Shown here in pieces: positions 49,612 through 57,942 of a stretch of 64,000 bases of DNA. The position numbers were made by a program, and so were the translations under genes. The notes beneath the pieces are model-generated. The model searched no databases. It saw only the letters and a list, made by a program, of their open reading frames with translations, and was not told where the DNA came from. Source of the stretch: a virus; the IMG/VR virus record IMGVR_UViG_3300046167_000921, positions 1-64,000 of that record; one strand, given 5' to 3'. Every line of letters begins with the position of its first letter. Positions within the stretch are counted from its first letter, which is position 1.

Positions 49612-50475
49612 ATGAGAAAGCTATATAACACTAAGAGAAAGCTCTCGATCTCGCCCACCTTCAAGATTTTGGGTGGAGTCCTCCGTAAATGGGGAGAGAT
49701 CCGACACCTTGAAGAGGTTGCCATCATATACAAAAATGGCTCTATCTCTAGGTACTCTCAAGATCCCGATTCTCCTTTCTATATCAGTGTCTTCCCTTAC
49801 ATAAACAAAATGGAAGTCTTCGGGATATCTAATAAATGGCGACGTTACAATGGCTCTTGGGATTTCGTCACTCACGTATATGACCATGAGGGACGACCAG
49901 GACCTTTGCGGGCCGAAAAGACCGAAAAGACCATCAAGGGTGCTCGCCAGGCTGGCATTCAAGCTGTCAAAGATCACTATGTTCAAGTGAATAAAACTCT
50001 CATGCAAGATCCGCAAGAGAGGTTAGAGGAAGAGCTGGTAAGAGCACTCAAGGGCCACGATTGGTATTACGCGATGAGTGATGACCATAGAAAAAATATG
50101 AGCGGGCGAGACTCTATGAGGCGTATTAAGCACCTAATGCGTGAGATGGAAGACTCTGATAGAGCAGAAGAGCTATTTAGAAAGTATGCACCCGAGGGCA
50201 TAGAAGGAAAAGGCATCATACCTAAGAAGAGACCTATCGTGGAGGGAGACATCTTCTTTAAAAAAGACCCTCATGGATTTGATGTTCTTTATTGGTACGA
50301 AGTCTTGAAAGTAAACCGCAGGAGTCTTGTGCTTAGAGAGAAGAACTTCAAGAAGAGTAAGTATAACTCAAAAGAATATCTTGGAGATCCTTTTAGAGTC
50401 CCCTATCCTCAGAGAAAGTGGAATGTCATTAAGTACAAAGGCATCACTTACACCTTACAGGGTACGCAGTTTTAA
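49612..50475 (+). CDS. hypothetical basic protein, 287 aa
   Basis: Basic alpha-beta protein. The segment HDWYYAMSDDHRKNMSGRDS with the following acidic helix (MREMEDSDRAEELFRKYAP) is a motif I recall from uncharacterised phage proteins, function unknown. The C-terminal 80 residues look like a small beta domain (VEGDIFFKKDPHGFDVLYWY). AGGGGAG precedes the ATG. Confidence 0.72.
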   Translation: MRKLYNTKRKLSISPTFKILGGVLRKWGEIRHLEEVAIIYKNGSISRYSQDPDSPFYISVFPYINKMEVFGISNKWRRYNGSWDFVTHVYDHEGRPGPLRAEKTEKTIKGARQAGIQAVKDHYVQVNKTLMQDPQERLEEELVRALKGHDWYYAMSDDHRKNMSGRDSMRRIKHLMREMEDSDRAEELFRKYAPEGIEGKGIIPKKRPIVEGDIFFKKDPHGFDVLYWYEVLKVNRRSLVLREKNFKKSKYNSKEYLGDPFRVPYPQRKWNVIKYKGITYTLQGTQF

Positions 50476-50480
50476 AACCT

Positions 50481-50540
50481 CATCGAGCCTCTTTTTTTTA
50501 TAAGTGTCAACACACAAACTTATTTAAAGGAGGCTCGATG
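50481..50540 (+). promoter_or_regulatory. inverted repeat covering SD and start of a mini-ORF
   Basis: CATCGAGCCTC (50481-50491) is an exact complement of GAGGCTCGATG (50530-50540), extended by TTT/AAA after one mismatch. The 3' arm holds AAAGGAGG and the ATG. A TTTTTATAAGTGTC box lies in the loop, so a transcript starting there would carry only the 3' arm. Confidence 0.6.
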
Positions 50541-50576
50541 AGCATTGAATCTATAGTCCATGCCGTATCTCGATAA
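50538..50576 (+). CDS. possible 12-residue leader peptide
   Basis: ATG with a perfect AAAGGAGG site encodes MSIESIVHAVSR and stops. It lies 94 bases before the gene at 50671. It may be a translated leader or a relic of a lost gene whose expression signals survive. Confidence 0.3.
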   Translation: MSIESIVHAVSR

Positions 50577-50670
50577 TGACCCTGAAGGACATTGGGAGCG
50601 GAACTTCTAGGCCTTTCCGCCTGAACAATAATATTTCTATAAGCAGTCAAGCTGTAAAGGAGAAAATAAG

Positions 50671-51420
50671 ATGAAGTTAACACCAAGAGATAAGAAGGTA
50701 ATTGATTCTTTCATTGCAAAGAAACCAATGGTTTCAAAAAAGCTGTCTACAGACGGCAAAGTCCTAAATAAGAACGCCCAATTATATTCTCACTTAGAAT
50801 ATATAGGGGTAGCTGAGTGGGGGGGGAGTCATATTAAACAAGTAAGCGACTACCCTGAGGAACTTGCAACCATTGTGAACTATATGACGAAGGAAGCTCT
50901 TCGAAGAGGCATCTCGGTGTTCGATTTTTGGGGTCGTGAAAAGAAGCTGAAGGCGATCACTCTCACTCCTAAAGACAAGAAGGTCATCGAGTCTTTTATC
51001 GCAAAGAGGCCTGCACGGTCTAGGAAGCTTGAGTCTTACGGACATTCCCTTGAGTGCTTGCTGACTAGTAGGGTATTATTCCAACATGACGTGACAGGGG
51101 ACTTTGTGATTAGAGATCGGAAGTCTCAACGGGGTTCCGCGATTCACAGGTGGCATGATACTGTTTTTTCCTATCTCAAGAAGAAGAGTAGGAAGGACAC
51201 AATCCTCGCAGAAAACTATAAAAACCTCGCTGAATACATGAAGGACATCTTAAGAGAGAAGACCATTGAGTTCAATGAAGTGAGAAGTATAGATAGGAAG
51301 CCTAGCGAGAGGCATATCCAAGAGGTCTGGGAGTCTGGTTTGATTGATGAAGAGATCCGTAGGGTGGACGAGGCTATCTCTGACTATCAGCACATGACAG
51401 ACGTAGGGTTTCAAGACTAA
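50671..51420 (+). CDS. protein with two DKKVI modules
   Basis: 249 residues built from two related modules: residues 2-75 (LTPRDKKVIDSFIAKKP...SKKLSTDGKVL) and from about 97 (LTPKDKKVIESFIAKRP...SRKLESYGHSL). The second is followed by a helical C-terminal domain. The same module occurs in the next gene (51420) and at 62613. It is basic at its start and could be nucleic-acid-binding; the function is unknown. The SD is AAAGGAG. Confidence 0.75.
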   Translation: MKLTPRDKKVIDSFIAKKPMVSKKLSTDGKVLNKNAQLYSHLEYIGVAEWGGSHIKQVSDYPEELATIVNYMTKEALRRGISVFDFWGREKKLKAITLTPKDKKVIESFIAKRPARSRKLESYGHSLECLLTSRVLFQHDVTGDFVIRDRKSQRGSAIHRWHDTVFSYLKKKSRKDTILAENYKNLAEYMKDILREKTIEFNEVRSIDRKPSERHIQEVWESGLIDEEIRRVDEAISDYQHMTDVGFQD

Positions 51421-51682
51421 TGCATGGTTTAAGACTTCCTAAACTAACGCAAAGAGACAAGAGTGTGATCCAAGACTTTGTGGATAAGAGGCAGTTTTAT
51501 TCCAAAAAGCTTCTTTCAAACAGCGAAGCACTTGAGTGTAAAGTGACCAAGTGCTTTTCTATTGGGGAGAAGAGGGCAAAATTAAATGGAATAGTTGGGT
51601 TTTCAGTCACTTAGATTTCTCTGACTTGTGGCTACGGCATGTATCAAACTATGTCTGTAACAGGTATGGCGACATACTCTAA
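51420..51682 (+). pseudogene. DKKVI module gene, frame-disrupted
   Basis: Starts in a TAATG overlap with the previous stop. In the first frame it reads LTQRDKSVIQDFVDKRQFYS and stops at 51614 (64 residues). In the -1 frame after about 51575 the sequence continues IKWNSWVFSHLDFSDLWLRH and on to a stop at 51680-51682, matching the module of the 50671 protein (VAEWGGSHIKQVSDYPEELA). Adding one base in the GGG or AAAA tract near 51575 restores one 87-residue protein. Confidence 0.55.
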
Positions 51683-51692
51683 TAGTTTATCT

Positions 51693-51726
51693 ATCCTCGT
51701 CTTTCTCTACACCAACAAAGGAGAAA
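51693..51726 (+). promoter_or_regulatory. AT-rich box and SD-blocking hairpin before 51731
   Basis: TTTATCTATCCTCG lies at about 51686-51699; TTTCTC (51702-51707) pairs with GAGAAA (51721-51726), which includes the end of the AAAGGAG ribosome site. Confidence 0.45.
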
Positions 51727-51730
51727 TGCT

Positions 51731-52246
51731 ATGGACAGGATTGAACAGATAACTAGACAGTTCCTCCGTGAGAAGAAAGCCGCCGACTTCTTGGCAGAAG
51801 ACAGGGAAGCAGGGGGGCATCGACCTGGTTCTTACATGAGCAGGCAGAACCTCGCACATATGTTGAATCAGGTCATTTCTATCTGTCAGCAAATGGGGCA
51901 TGAGGAAGAGCTTGAAGATTGGGTTGAGGACAAGATATCTCACGCCCATGCCGCTCTTTCAGATGTCGCGAGATATATTGAATATGGAGACCGCGAACCT
52001 TCTTTAAAAATGGCAGAAGACGGCCTAGTCGCGAGTGAAGACGAGAGAATGGCTCACCGAACTTGGACGAAGAAGCAGTGGAAAGAACACCTTGAGAAGT
52101 ATCCTGAGATGGCCTACTACCAAGGAACTTACAATAGAGGTAAGTTTAACCCCGCCAAAGCTAACAAGAACATTAAAGAGTTCGGCCTTGAGAAGGAAAT
52201 GGAGGCAGGTAAATTTAAGCCTAAAAAGAAAGCGAGATGGAGATGA
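51731..52246 (+). CDS. phage protein with DWVEDKISHAHAALSDV helix
   Basis: 171 residues. The segment ELEDWVEDKISHAHAALSDV belongs to a helix motif repeatedly found in small phage proteins of unknown function (D-W-x-x-D-K-I-x-x-A). The C-terminus is basic (NPAKANKNIKEFGLEKEM, KPKKKARWR). It overlaps the next gene by 10 bases. A virion or assembly role is often assumed for such proteins; not proven. Confidence 0.72.
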   Translation: MDRIEQITRQFLREKKAADFLAEDREAGGHRPGSYMSRQNLAHMLNQVISICQQMGHEEELEDWVEDKISHAHAALSDVARYIEYGDREPSLKMAEDGLVASEDERMAHRTWTKKQWKEHLEKYPEMAYYQGTYNRGKFNPAKANKNIKEFGLEKEMEAGKFKPKKKARWR

Positions 52247-52719
52247 ACTCAGCTACTAGAGTAGCTTCTGCTCACATGAGAAAAGAAGCCGCAAGTGGTC
52301 TCTTTGGGTTCACCAAATCTATCCAGAGAGAGGGTGAGTCAGCCATCAAGAGGGTAAAGAAGCAGGCGGAGAAGATCTCCACACAGCTTGAAAAGAGACA
52401 TCCTGAAGCAGGGGTCTATTTAACTTTGAGATGCACCAAAGCGGGTTGTGTTCCTTCTAAGGCATTAGCTAAGGTATGTATCTTCAACCGACCCCAAACT
52501 AGGGTCTTGAAAGGCCCTATGGGATTTAAGCCATCTACGGCTAAGGCTTCCCAGAAAGCGATCTCGGACATACTCTTGTTTGCGGGCGAGGTTGGATATA
52601 CTCTGTATCATAAGAAGAACGACGTACTTCCTTTCTTAACATCCTACGCGAAACGGAAGAGATGCCCCTACGCCAAGCTCTTAACTGAAGCGTACCCCCA
52701 CATTCAGAGTGGCCTATGA
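52237..52719 (+). CDS. basic protein with N-terminal TRVAS motif
   Basis: 160 residues. SATRVASAHMRKEAASGLFG near the start carries the [R]VAS motif seen in presumed head proteins. The body is basic with four cysteines (LRCTKAGCVP, KRKRCPYAK). It overlaps its upstream neighbour by 10 bases and the outer-membrane gene downstream by 4 (ATGA). Function unknown. Confidence 0.72.
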   Translation: MEMNSATRVASAHMRKEAASGLFGFTKSIQREGESAIKRVKKQAEKISTQLEKRHPEAGVYLTLRCTKAGCVPSKALAKVCIFNRPQTRVLKGPMGFKPSTAKASQKAISDILLFAGEVGYTLYHKKNDVLPFLTSYAKRKRCPYAKLLTEAYPHIQSGL

Positions 52720-53447
52720 GATCTCTATTCTTGTCCTTCTTGATATTCCCCTCACTGAGCTTTGCCCAAGTGAATATGGAATCAGATCGCGGAGGAGACA
52801 AAGAAGGATGGGGTCTTAAGACAGACTTTGGCATCACCCTACAGTCGGGTAATGTCGAGACATTCTCTTATAAGCTTGGGCTCAGGGCTGATCTCGCGAG
52901 AGGGAAAAACCACCTTTACCTTGTCCTGAACAATCAGTATGGGGAAGAGGGTGGCGTAAGCTTTAGGGATCAGGGATTTGGACACATTAGGTGGACACAT
53001 ATGAGAGGGCCTGTTGGGTTTGAGACCTTTACTCAAGTAGAATATGACGACTTTCGACTTCTCCAGACGAGGCAGTTGAATGGTTTAGGATTAAGAGTTG
53101 AGTTCATGGAAGTCTTAGCTGTCGGCATCAGTGGAATGTCTGATTTCGAGTCTATTCAGAAGAGAGACGAAGGTCAATTAGATTGGCGTGGGTCTTCTTA
53201 TATCAGCTTAGATGAGGATTTAGGAGAGTCTTTCAAGATCCACGTCGTAAGTTATTACCAACCTCTTTTTAAGGACTTCTCTGATTGCCGCCTATATAGC
53301 ATAGCTACGCTATCAGCCTCTGTCACGAAAACCTTCTCGATTAAGAATCAAGTATCTTATGCCTTCGACACAAGACCCCCCGACGGTGTCGAGAAGAAAG
53401 ATCTTCAATTCATAGTGAGCTTTGAATTGAAGACTTCGGGGGAATAG
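52716..53447 (+). CDS. DUF481-type outer membrane beta-barrel protein
   Basis: 243 residues with a clear signal peptide MRSLFLSFLIFPSLSFA, then alternating strands typical of DUF481 (YdiY-like) barrels: W-G-L-K-T-D-F-G-I-T-L-Q-S-G-N-V-E-T motif at residues about 32-50, Y-x-L-G-L-R-A-D-L-A, and a C-terminal strand IVSFELKT. Such proteins sit in the outer membrane of Gram-negative bacteria. In a phage it may alter the infected cell surface, for instance by blocking a receptor (superinfection exclusion) or stabilising the envelope. Coupled to the 52237 gene by a 4-base overlap. Confidence 0.82.
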   Translation: MRSLFLSFLIFPSLSFAQVNMESDRGGDKEGWGLKTDFGITLQSGNVETFSYKLGLRADLARGKNHLYLVLNNQYGEEGGVSFRDQGFGHIRWTHMRGPVGFETFTQVEYDDFRLLQTRQLNGLGLRVEFMEVLAVGISGMSDFESIQKRDEGQLDWRGSSYISLDEDLGESFKIHVVSYYQPLFKDFSDCRLYSIATLSASVTKTFSIKNQVSYAFDTRPPDGVEKKDLQFIVSFELKTSGE

Positions 53448-53452
53448 TTTTT

Positions 53453-53482
53453 TTATGGTTTACTCTTTAATAAAAGGAGAGT
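53453..53482 (+). promoter_or_regulatory. AT-rich box and SD-blocking hairpin before 53487
   Basis: TTTTATG (about 53451-53457) precedes ACTCT-TT (53462-53468), which folds on AA-GG-AGAGT (to 53482); the AAAGGAG site lies in the 3' arm with a two-base bulge. Confidence 0.45.
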
Positions 53483-53486
53483 GAGC

Positions 53487-55145
53487 ATGAAAAGCCCATC
53501 AGAACAAATCTTAGACCTTCTGTCTGAATACAAAAACCTTAAAATCAAATCCGCCAAGAAGTCTTTAAGAAAGATACTAGGTAAGTTTGATGTCGAGTTA
53601 GTCTCTTACGAACTTCGAACTAGGTTTCTTGATCAGGTTGAAGTGAAATTAAAAAAAGAGTTCTCTTTACCTAAGCACTTGAAGAGGGAGTACCCTGAGC
53701 TAGTAGGGGAGACCTTCAGCTTAGGTCACTTCATGCAAAAACAGAGTATGATTAAAGGAGTCCCAGAGATTGGTATGCACCAAGAGAATATGTGGGTGAT
53801 AGACCTTAACTACGCCCTCAAGACGTGGATGTTGCAGTATGGTTGCGACATTGAGGTTCTCGTAGGAGATCGTAAAGACTACCCCCTGAAGAAGAAATAC
53901 ACATCCTTAGTTAAAAGAAGATTGCACAGATATGGCTGGAAAGCTCAGTTGCTTGTTAAAATGGGCTTAGGCTTATTTGGGGGTCTCTTCTGGAAGCTTG
54001 CCTATGAAACCATAATGAAGATAGACGACAACCCTTTCTTAGACTTGTCTAAAGACAGCTTAAATCGTTTGAAGAGAGTCGGCTCTAGCCAAGCGAGCTG
54101 GGCTATCCTTTCAAGCGGAGTGTCTCAGTCAAGAGTGGAAGCACATATCATCCGACTCACTGTAAACCAGCTCCTTAACTCACTAGAGAAGAGTCCGCTC
54201 AAAGAAGAGCTCTATAAGCATGTTGGAGATAATCTACAGGCTCTCCCAGCCCACTTGTCGAAGCTCGAAAGAAGCTTAGATAGGACAAACTACGCTCTTA
54301 TCACTATGGGAGGTGATTGGTATCGCCAGAGATTGGTTCACGAAGACCGAGAAATGGTAGATATGGCAAGCAAGTTTAACCCCCTTCCTGTGCCTTCTAC
54401 CATTAAGAAGTCTCATTTAAAGCAGGCTAACCTCTTTAAAGACCTGATAAAGAAGACCTTTTACACAAAGACAGAGAATCTCCTCTCGGCGGTTGAGGAG
54501 ATTAAAAAAGTCCCAGAAGCCGAAAGACGAGGGGTTCAAAAAAAACTCATGTCTGAACTCGAGGTTCACAAGAAAAAGTTTATAGAAAAGGCATATGGAG
54601 TGCTGGAGAGTAAACTTGAAGGTTTCCAATACGAGATCATAAGGTTCGAACCCAGTTCTAAATTATACTCTAACATCACAGTCCGAAAGAAAGATCAGAA
54701 AACTAAGTTCTCGCTCAAGACTTTAGAGTCTTCATTGAAGAAAAAAGCGAGAGAAGAAGAGCTGAGCCTCACACCGAAGACTAGGTTCAAAGATTTGTTG
54801 TTTGTCCTTGAGAATTGGAAATTCCAATATGGGCAGTATATTCTAATGTTAATCGGAGAGTCCTCCTTAACCTTCTCAGAAAAAGATACTAAGCTAGTTG
54901 CTAGGCTAAGTCGGTGGCTTAGTATAGGAGCAAAGAAGGCGATCATCCTCTTGAAAGCTTTGTTCTTGTTTTTCGACCCTAGTGCTTTGGGTATTATAAT
55001 TACCTTCCTACTCCTGCCAAAGACTCTCGGCTATCAACCCCCTGCGATGGCGTTTGGGTCTGCCTTATTCATTGCTTTTGCAAGCATGATCTTCATCGGC
55101 AGAGAGAGAGCAGTCCCACATTGGAAGAGGTTTAAGAGAATTTAG
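53487..55145 (+). CDS. large membrane protein, 552 aa
   Basis: A GTG at 53481 is in frame but too close to AAAGGAG; ATG at 53487 (MKSPSEQIL) is chosen. Mostly basic helical protein with a short hydrophobic stretch near residue 155 (MGLGLFGGLFW) and a C-terminal hydrophobic block at about 485-545 (IILLKALFLFF, LGIIITFLLLP, GSALFIAFASMIFI), probably three membrane helices. No catalytic motif. It could be a tail- or head-borne protein that inserts in the membrane, or an early inner-membrane protein. Confidence 0.78.
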   Translation: MKSPSEQILDLLSEYKNLKIKSAKKSLRKILGKFDVELVSYELRTRFLDQVEVKLKKEFSLPKHLKREYPELVGETFSLGHFMQKQSMIKGVPEIGMHQENMWVIDLNYALKTWMLQYGCDIEVLVGDRKDYPLKKKYTSLVKRRLHRYGWKAQLLVKMGLGLFGGLFWKLAYETIMKIDDNPFLDLSKDSLNRLKRVGSSQASWAILSSGVSQSRVEAHIIRLTVNQLLNSLEKSPLKEELYKHVGDNLQALPAHLSKLERSLDRTNYALITMGGDWYRQRLVHEDREMVDMASKFNPLPVPSTIKKSHLKQANLFKDLIKKTFYTKTENLLSAVEEIKKVPEAERRGVQKKLMSELEVHKKKFIEKAYGVLESKLEGFQYEIIRFEPSSKLYSNITVRKKDQKTKFSLKTLESSLKKKAREEELSLTPKTRFKDLLFVLENWKFQYGQYILMLIGESSLTFSEKDTKLVARLSRWLSIGAKKAIILLKALFLFFDPSALGIIITFLLLPKTLGYQPPAMAFGSALFIAFASMIFIGRERAVPHWKRFKRI

Positions 55146-55155
55146 CAGCCCCCCG

Positions 55156-55200
55156 TCTCTTTTCGATAATATCGGTGAAGATATTTATTAGAGAAAGAGA
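55156..55200 (+). promoter_or_regulatory. inverted repeat around SD of SNF2 gene
   Basis: TCTCTTT (55156-55162) is complementary to AAAGAGA (55194-55200), the ribosome site; the loop of 31 bases contains GATAAT and TTTATTAG boxes. Confidence 0.4.
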
Positions 55201-55205
55201 TGATT

Positions 55206-57365
55206 ATGAGAGTTTTAGAGAATAAGTTTAAGAGCAAATGTTACGTCTGCGGGGTTACGGTTCAGCCCGCAGACGGCTTCGCGGTTGAAGAGATACCGCG
55301 TGTTTGGAAAACCGTTTGTAAGAACAGCGGTTGCCACAGCCAAGTCAAGGGGCTGACCGAATTACTGAACCGACCAAACACTAGAGAGATTACTTCAAAA
55401 GGGATGGTTAACATCTACCCTTTCGATTGGAGTGCCCTCCCTAAGATTAAAACCTTTCCTGGAGCGAGGTTTGATGGGAATACCAAAAGCTGGTTTATCT
55501 CCCTTGACCCTTCAGACCGAGATCGAGTAGTTAAGGTCGCAAAGGATCTCCGCCTTGATCTCCCTAAAGGGTTTGAAAAGGTCGAAGCCACATCCGAAGT
55601 TAAAGAAGCTATCGCGAGAGGAGAAGCAGTTGGAGCTTACCCTTACCAACTTAAGGGCATTGAGTTCTTGGCGGGTAAGAAGCATGCCCTCCTCGCGGAC
55701 GACATGGGGCTCGGTAAGACCATTCAGTCTCTTGTCGCCCTCCCTGAGAACGCAAAGTGCATCTTCCTCTGCCCCGCTACCCTCAAGAGCAATGTTGCGA
55801 ATGAGGTTAATAAATGGCGTCCAGATCTTACCCCTGTGGTCATCTGTGGTCGAAAAGGGTTTAGGGTTCCTTCAAAGGGTGAAGTGGTAATTGTTAACTA
55901 TGATATCTTGCCCTCTTGCTTCACACCTACGGATAAGTGGGGCGAGGAGTCAAGCACGCCTTCTTCTTGGGTTCAATCTCTATCTGAGACCGTCCTGATT
56001 GCAGATGAGGTTCACGTCTGTAAGAACCCAAAGGCATCTAAGTCTAAGAAGACAAAGGTTCTCAGTAAGATGTGCCTCAGAGTTTGGGCTATGACAGGTA
56101 CGCCTATCATGTCTAAAGCTCTAGATATGTGGGGTGTCCTTCAAGCGTTCGATTTAGAGCGTAAAGTATTCGGTAGCTGGAAAAACTTTGTTCAACTCAT
56201 GAATGGAGAGAAGCAATGGGTTTCAGCTACCGCTTCAAAGTGGGTCTTTGGAACTCCTTCCCCTATGGTAACAGAGACTCTTCGAAAGTTGATGCTCCGT
56301 AGGTTGAAGAAAGACGTTCTCCCCGACCTTCCCGCTAAGACTTACCAAGACATCCTTGTAGACGTAAATTCTAAGTCTCTGTTCAATAAGACAGAGAAGC
56401 TCATGGTAGATGTTAAGCATCTTACTCCTAACGAGCCTTTACCTCACTTCGAGAAGTTCTCAAAGCTTCGAGCAGCACTCGCTAAAGACCGCATCCCAGC
56501 TCTCATCGAGCAGGTTGAGTCTTTTGAGGAGGCAGATGAGCCTGTCGTGGTCTTCTCGGCACACAAAGAGCCTATGAAGGCTCTGGCTCAAAGAGATGGT
56601 TGGGGTACCATTACTTCAGACACCACCCTCGAAGGCCGTAAAGAGATTGTCAGGCAGTTTCAAGACGGGTTTCTCAAGGGCGTAGGTTTGACCATCAAGG
56701 CGGGCGGAGTAGGCCTTACCTTGACCCGAGCTAGTAAGATGATCTTCGTAGACATGGAGTGGAATCCTGCTTTGAACACTCAGGCGGAAGACAGGATCTG
56801 CCGCATCGGTCAGCAAGCGGATAATATCCAATATGTGCGACTTGTCAGCAACTGTGCCCTTGACATCCATGTACATAATATCCTCCACGCAAAAGCAGAG
56901 ATGATCCACAAGGCATTGGAGAGTGAAGACTCGCCTGTGGTCTTCACTCCAACTCCCGCTATCGACCTTTCTACGAAAGTGGTGCAGGAGACTCCAGAGG
57001 AGGCTCAAAAGAGAATCGAAGACCTTAGAGAAGCAAAGAAGCGAGCAGGGGAAAAGCTGGCTCAAGCATCTGCCACAGCAAAGATCACTGCTCGCCGAAG
57101 CTCTTGGACTCGAGGTAGTCTTTTACCCGACCCCTCACCCACACAGCGTCAAGAGATCTACGCCGCCCTTGTCCTTATGTTAGGGTCTTGTGATGGTGCA
57201 GTGAGCCACGACAACGTAGGCTTTAATAAGCCTGACGCATATAATATGCGGTCAATCCGAATCTCAGGACTCTTAGGAGGAGATATCGGTCTTCAGAAAT
57301 ATGTGTGGGGTACTCTCAGGAAATACAGCCGACAGCTTGAGTCCATCTTCCCCGATCTCTTCTAA
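55206..57365 (+). CDS. SNF2-family DNA-dependent ATPase/helicase
   Basis: Of two ATGs (55200, 55206) the second has better SD spacing. About 719 residues. N-terminal zinc site CYVCG...CKNSGC; a HARP-like region (FDGNTKSWFISLDPSDRD); helicase motifs: YQLKGIEFL (Q), DDMGLGKT (Walker A, about residue 164), IADEVH (motif II), WAMTGTPIMSK (III), then VVVFSAHKEP, IKAGGVGLTLTRA (V) and DRICRIGQ (VI). SNF2 proteins translocate on DNA; HARP-linked forms anneal or remodel forks. A C-terminal tail of 120 residues is unique. Likely in replication-fork repair. Confidence 0.92.
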   Translation: MRVLENKFKSKCYVCGVTVQPADGFAVEEIPRVWKTVCKNSGCHSQVKGLTELLNRPNTREITSKGMVNIYPFDWSALPKIKTFPGARFDGNTKSWFISLDPSDRDRVVKVAKDLRLDLPKGFEKVEATSEVKEAIARGEAVGAYPYQLKGIEFLAGKKHALLADDMGLGKTIQSLVALPENAKCIFLCPATLKSNVANEVNKWRPDLTPVVICGRKGFRVPSKGEVVIVNYDILPSCFTPTDKWGEESSTPSSWVQSLSETVLIADEVHVCKNPKASKSKKTKVLSKMCLRVWAMTGTPIMSKALDMWGVLQAFDLERKVFGSWKNFVQLMNGEKQWVSATASKWVFGTPSPMVTETLRKLMLRRLKKDVLPDLPAKTYQDILVDVNSKSLFNKTEKLMVDVKHLTPNEPLPHFEKFSKLRAALAKDRIPALIEQVESFEEADEPVVVFSAHKEPMKALAQRDGWGTITSDTTLEGRKEIVRQFQDGFLKGVGLTIKAGGVGLTLTRASKMIFVDMEWNPALNTQAEDRICRIGQQADNIQYVRLVSNCALDIHVHNILHAKAEMIHKALESEDSPVVFTPTPAIDLSTKVVQETPEEAQKRIEDLREAKKRAGEKLAQASATAKITARRSSWTRGSLLPDPSPTQRQEIYAALVLMLGSCDGAVSHDNVGFNKPDAYNMRSIRISGLLGGDIGLQKYVWGTLRKYSRQLESIFPDLF

Positions 57366-57931
57366 GATCCTGTCTCTATCTTCTGGTGATCATACGCCCT
57401 CAAAAACTTTTCAGCTTTATCTAGCTGATATGCCTTATCTCTCAGATCCTTATTGAGGTTCATATTACCTAATACGGTAATCTCATGGGTCGCGGTATCT
57501 TCAAGCCTTGTTGTCAAACCTAGTGTTTTTGGCATCAAGGCTTTTATTAGTTTAGGGTCTATGTATTTAATAGAGATGTCCCAAACCATATCTAATTCTA
57601 CACCTTGACATATGTTCAAAGGCTGACCCCCATACACGGTAGTCATCTTTTCCCTGTGAAGAGAAATCCCTGATCTCGTCTTGAGTTCTAGGTCAAAGAA
57701 GTGGACAGGTATTGGGGCTTCAGGTCTATCAAAGAACATCTTAAAAGCTACATGAAGGTTCTTATCGCCAAAGGTTATCGTGGGTTGGTTGATATGACCC
57801 CACTCATGGATGATGATATATACCTCTTTAGACTCTACGAGCCTATTAACGAAGTCAAGTTCGATGTCGCTCATGGGTATGTACAGAGAATTACTGTTCC
57901 CACCTCCAAATTCGTTCTTGTCTTTTGCCAT
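57362..57931 (-). CDS. hypothetical protein, 189 aa
   Basis: Acidic beta-containing protein with IIIHEWGHINQP, which superficially resembles a metalloprotease HExxH but lacks the second His at the right spacing (HEWGH gives only H-x3-H with E adjacent; the pattern is H-E-W-G-H, so a gluzincin-type site is possible). No other protease features were identified. It overlaps the SNF2 gene end by 4 bases (convergent) and lies 11 bases after the topoisomerase-like gene. Function open. Confidence 0.68.
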   Translation of the reverse strand: MAKDKNEFGGGNSNSLYIPMSDIELDFVNRLVESKEVYIIIHEWGHINQPTITFGDKNLHVAFKMFFDRPEAPIPVHFFDLELKTRSGISLHREKMTTVYGGQPLNICQGVELDMVWDISIKYIDPKLIKALMPKTLGLTTRLEDTATHEITVLGNMNLNKDLRDKAYQLDKAEKFLRAYDHQKIETGS

Positions 57932-57942
57932 CTTACACCTCT

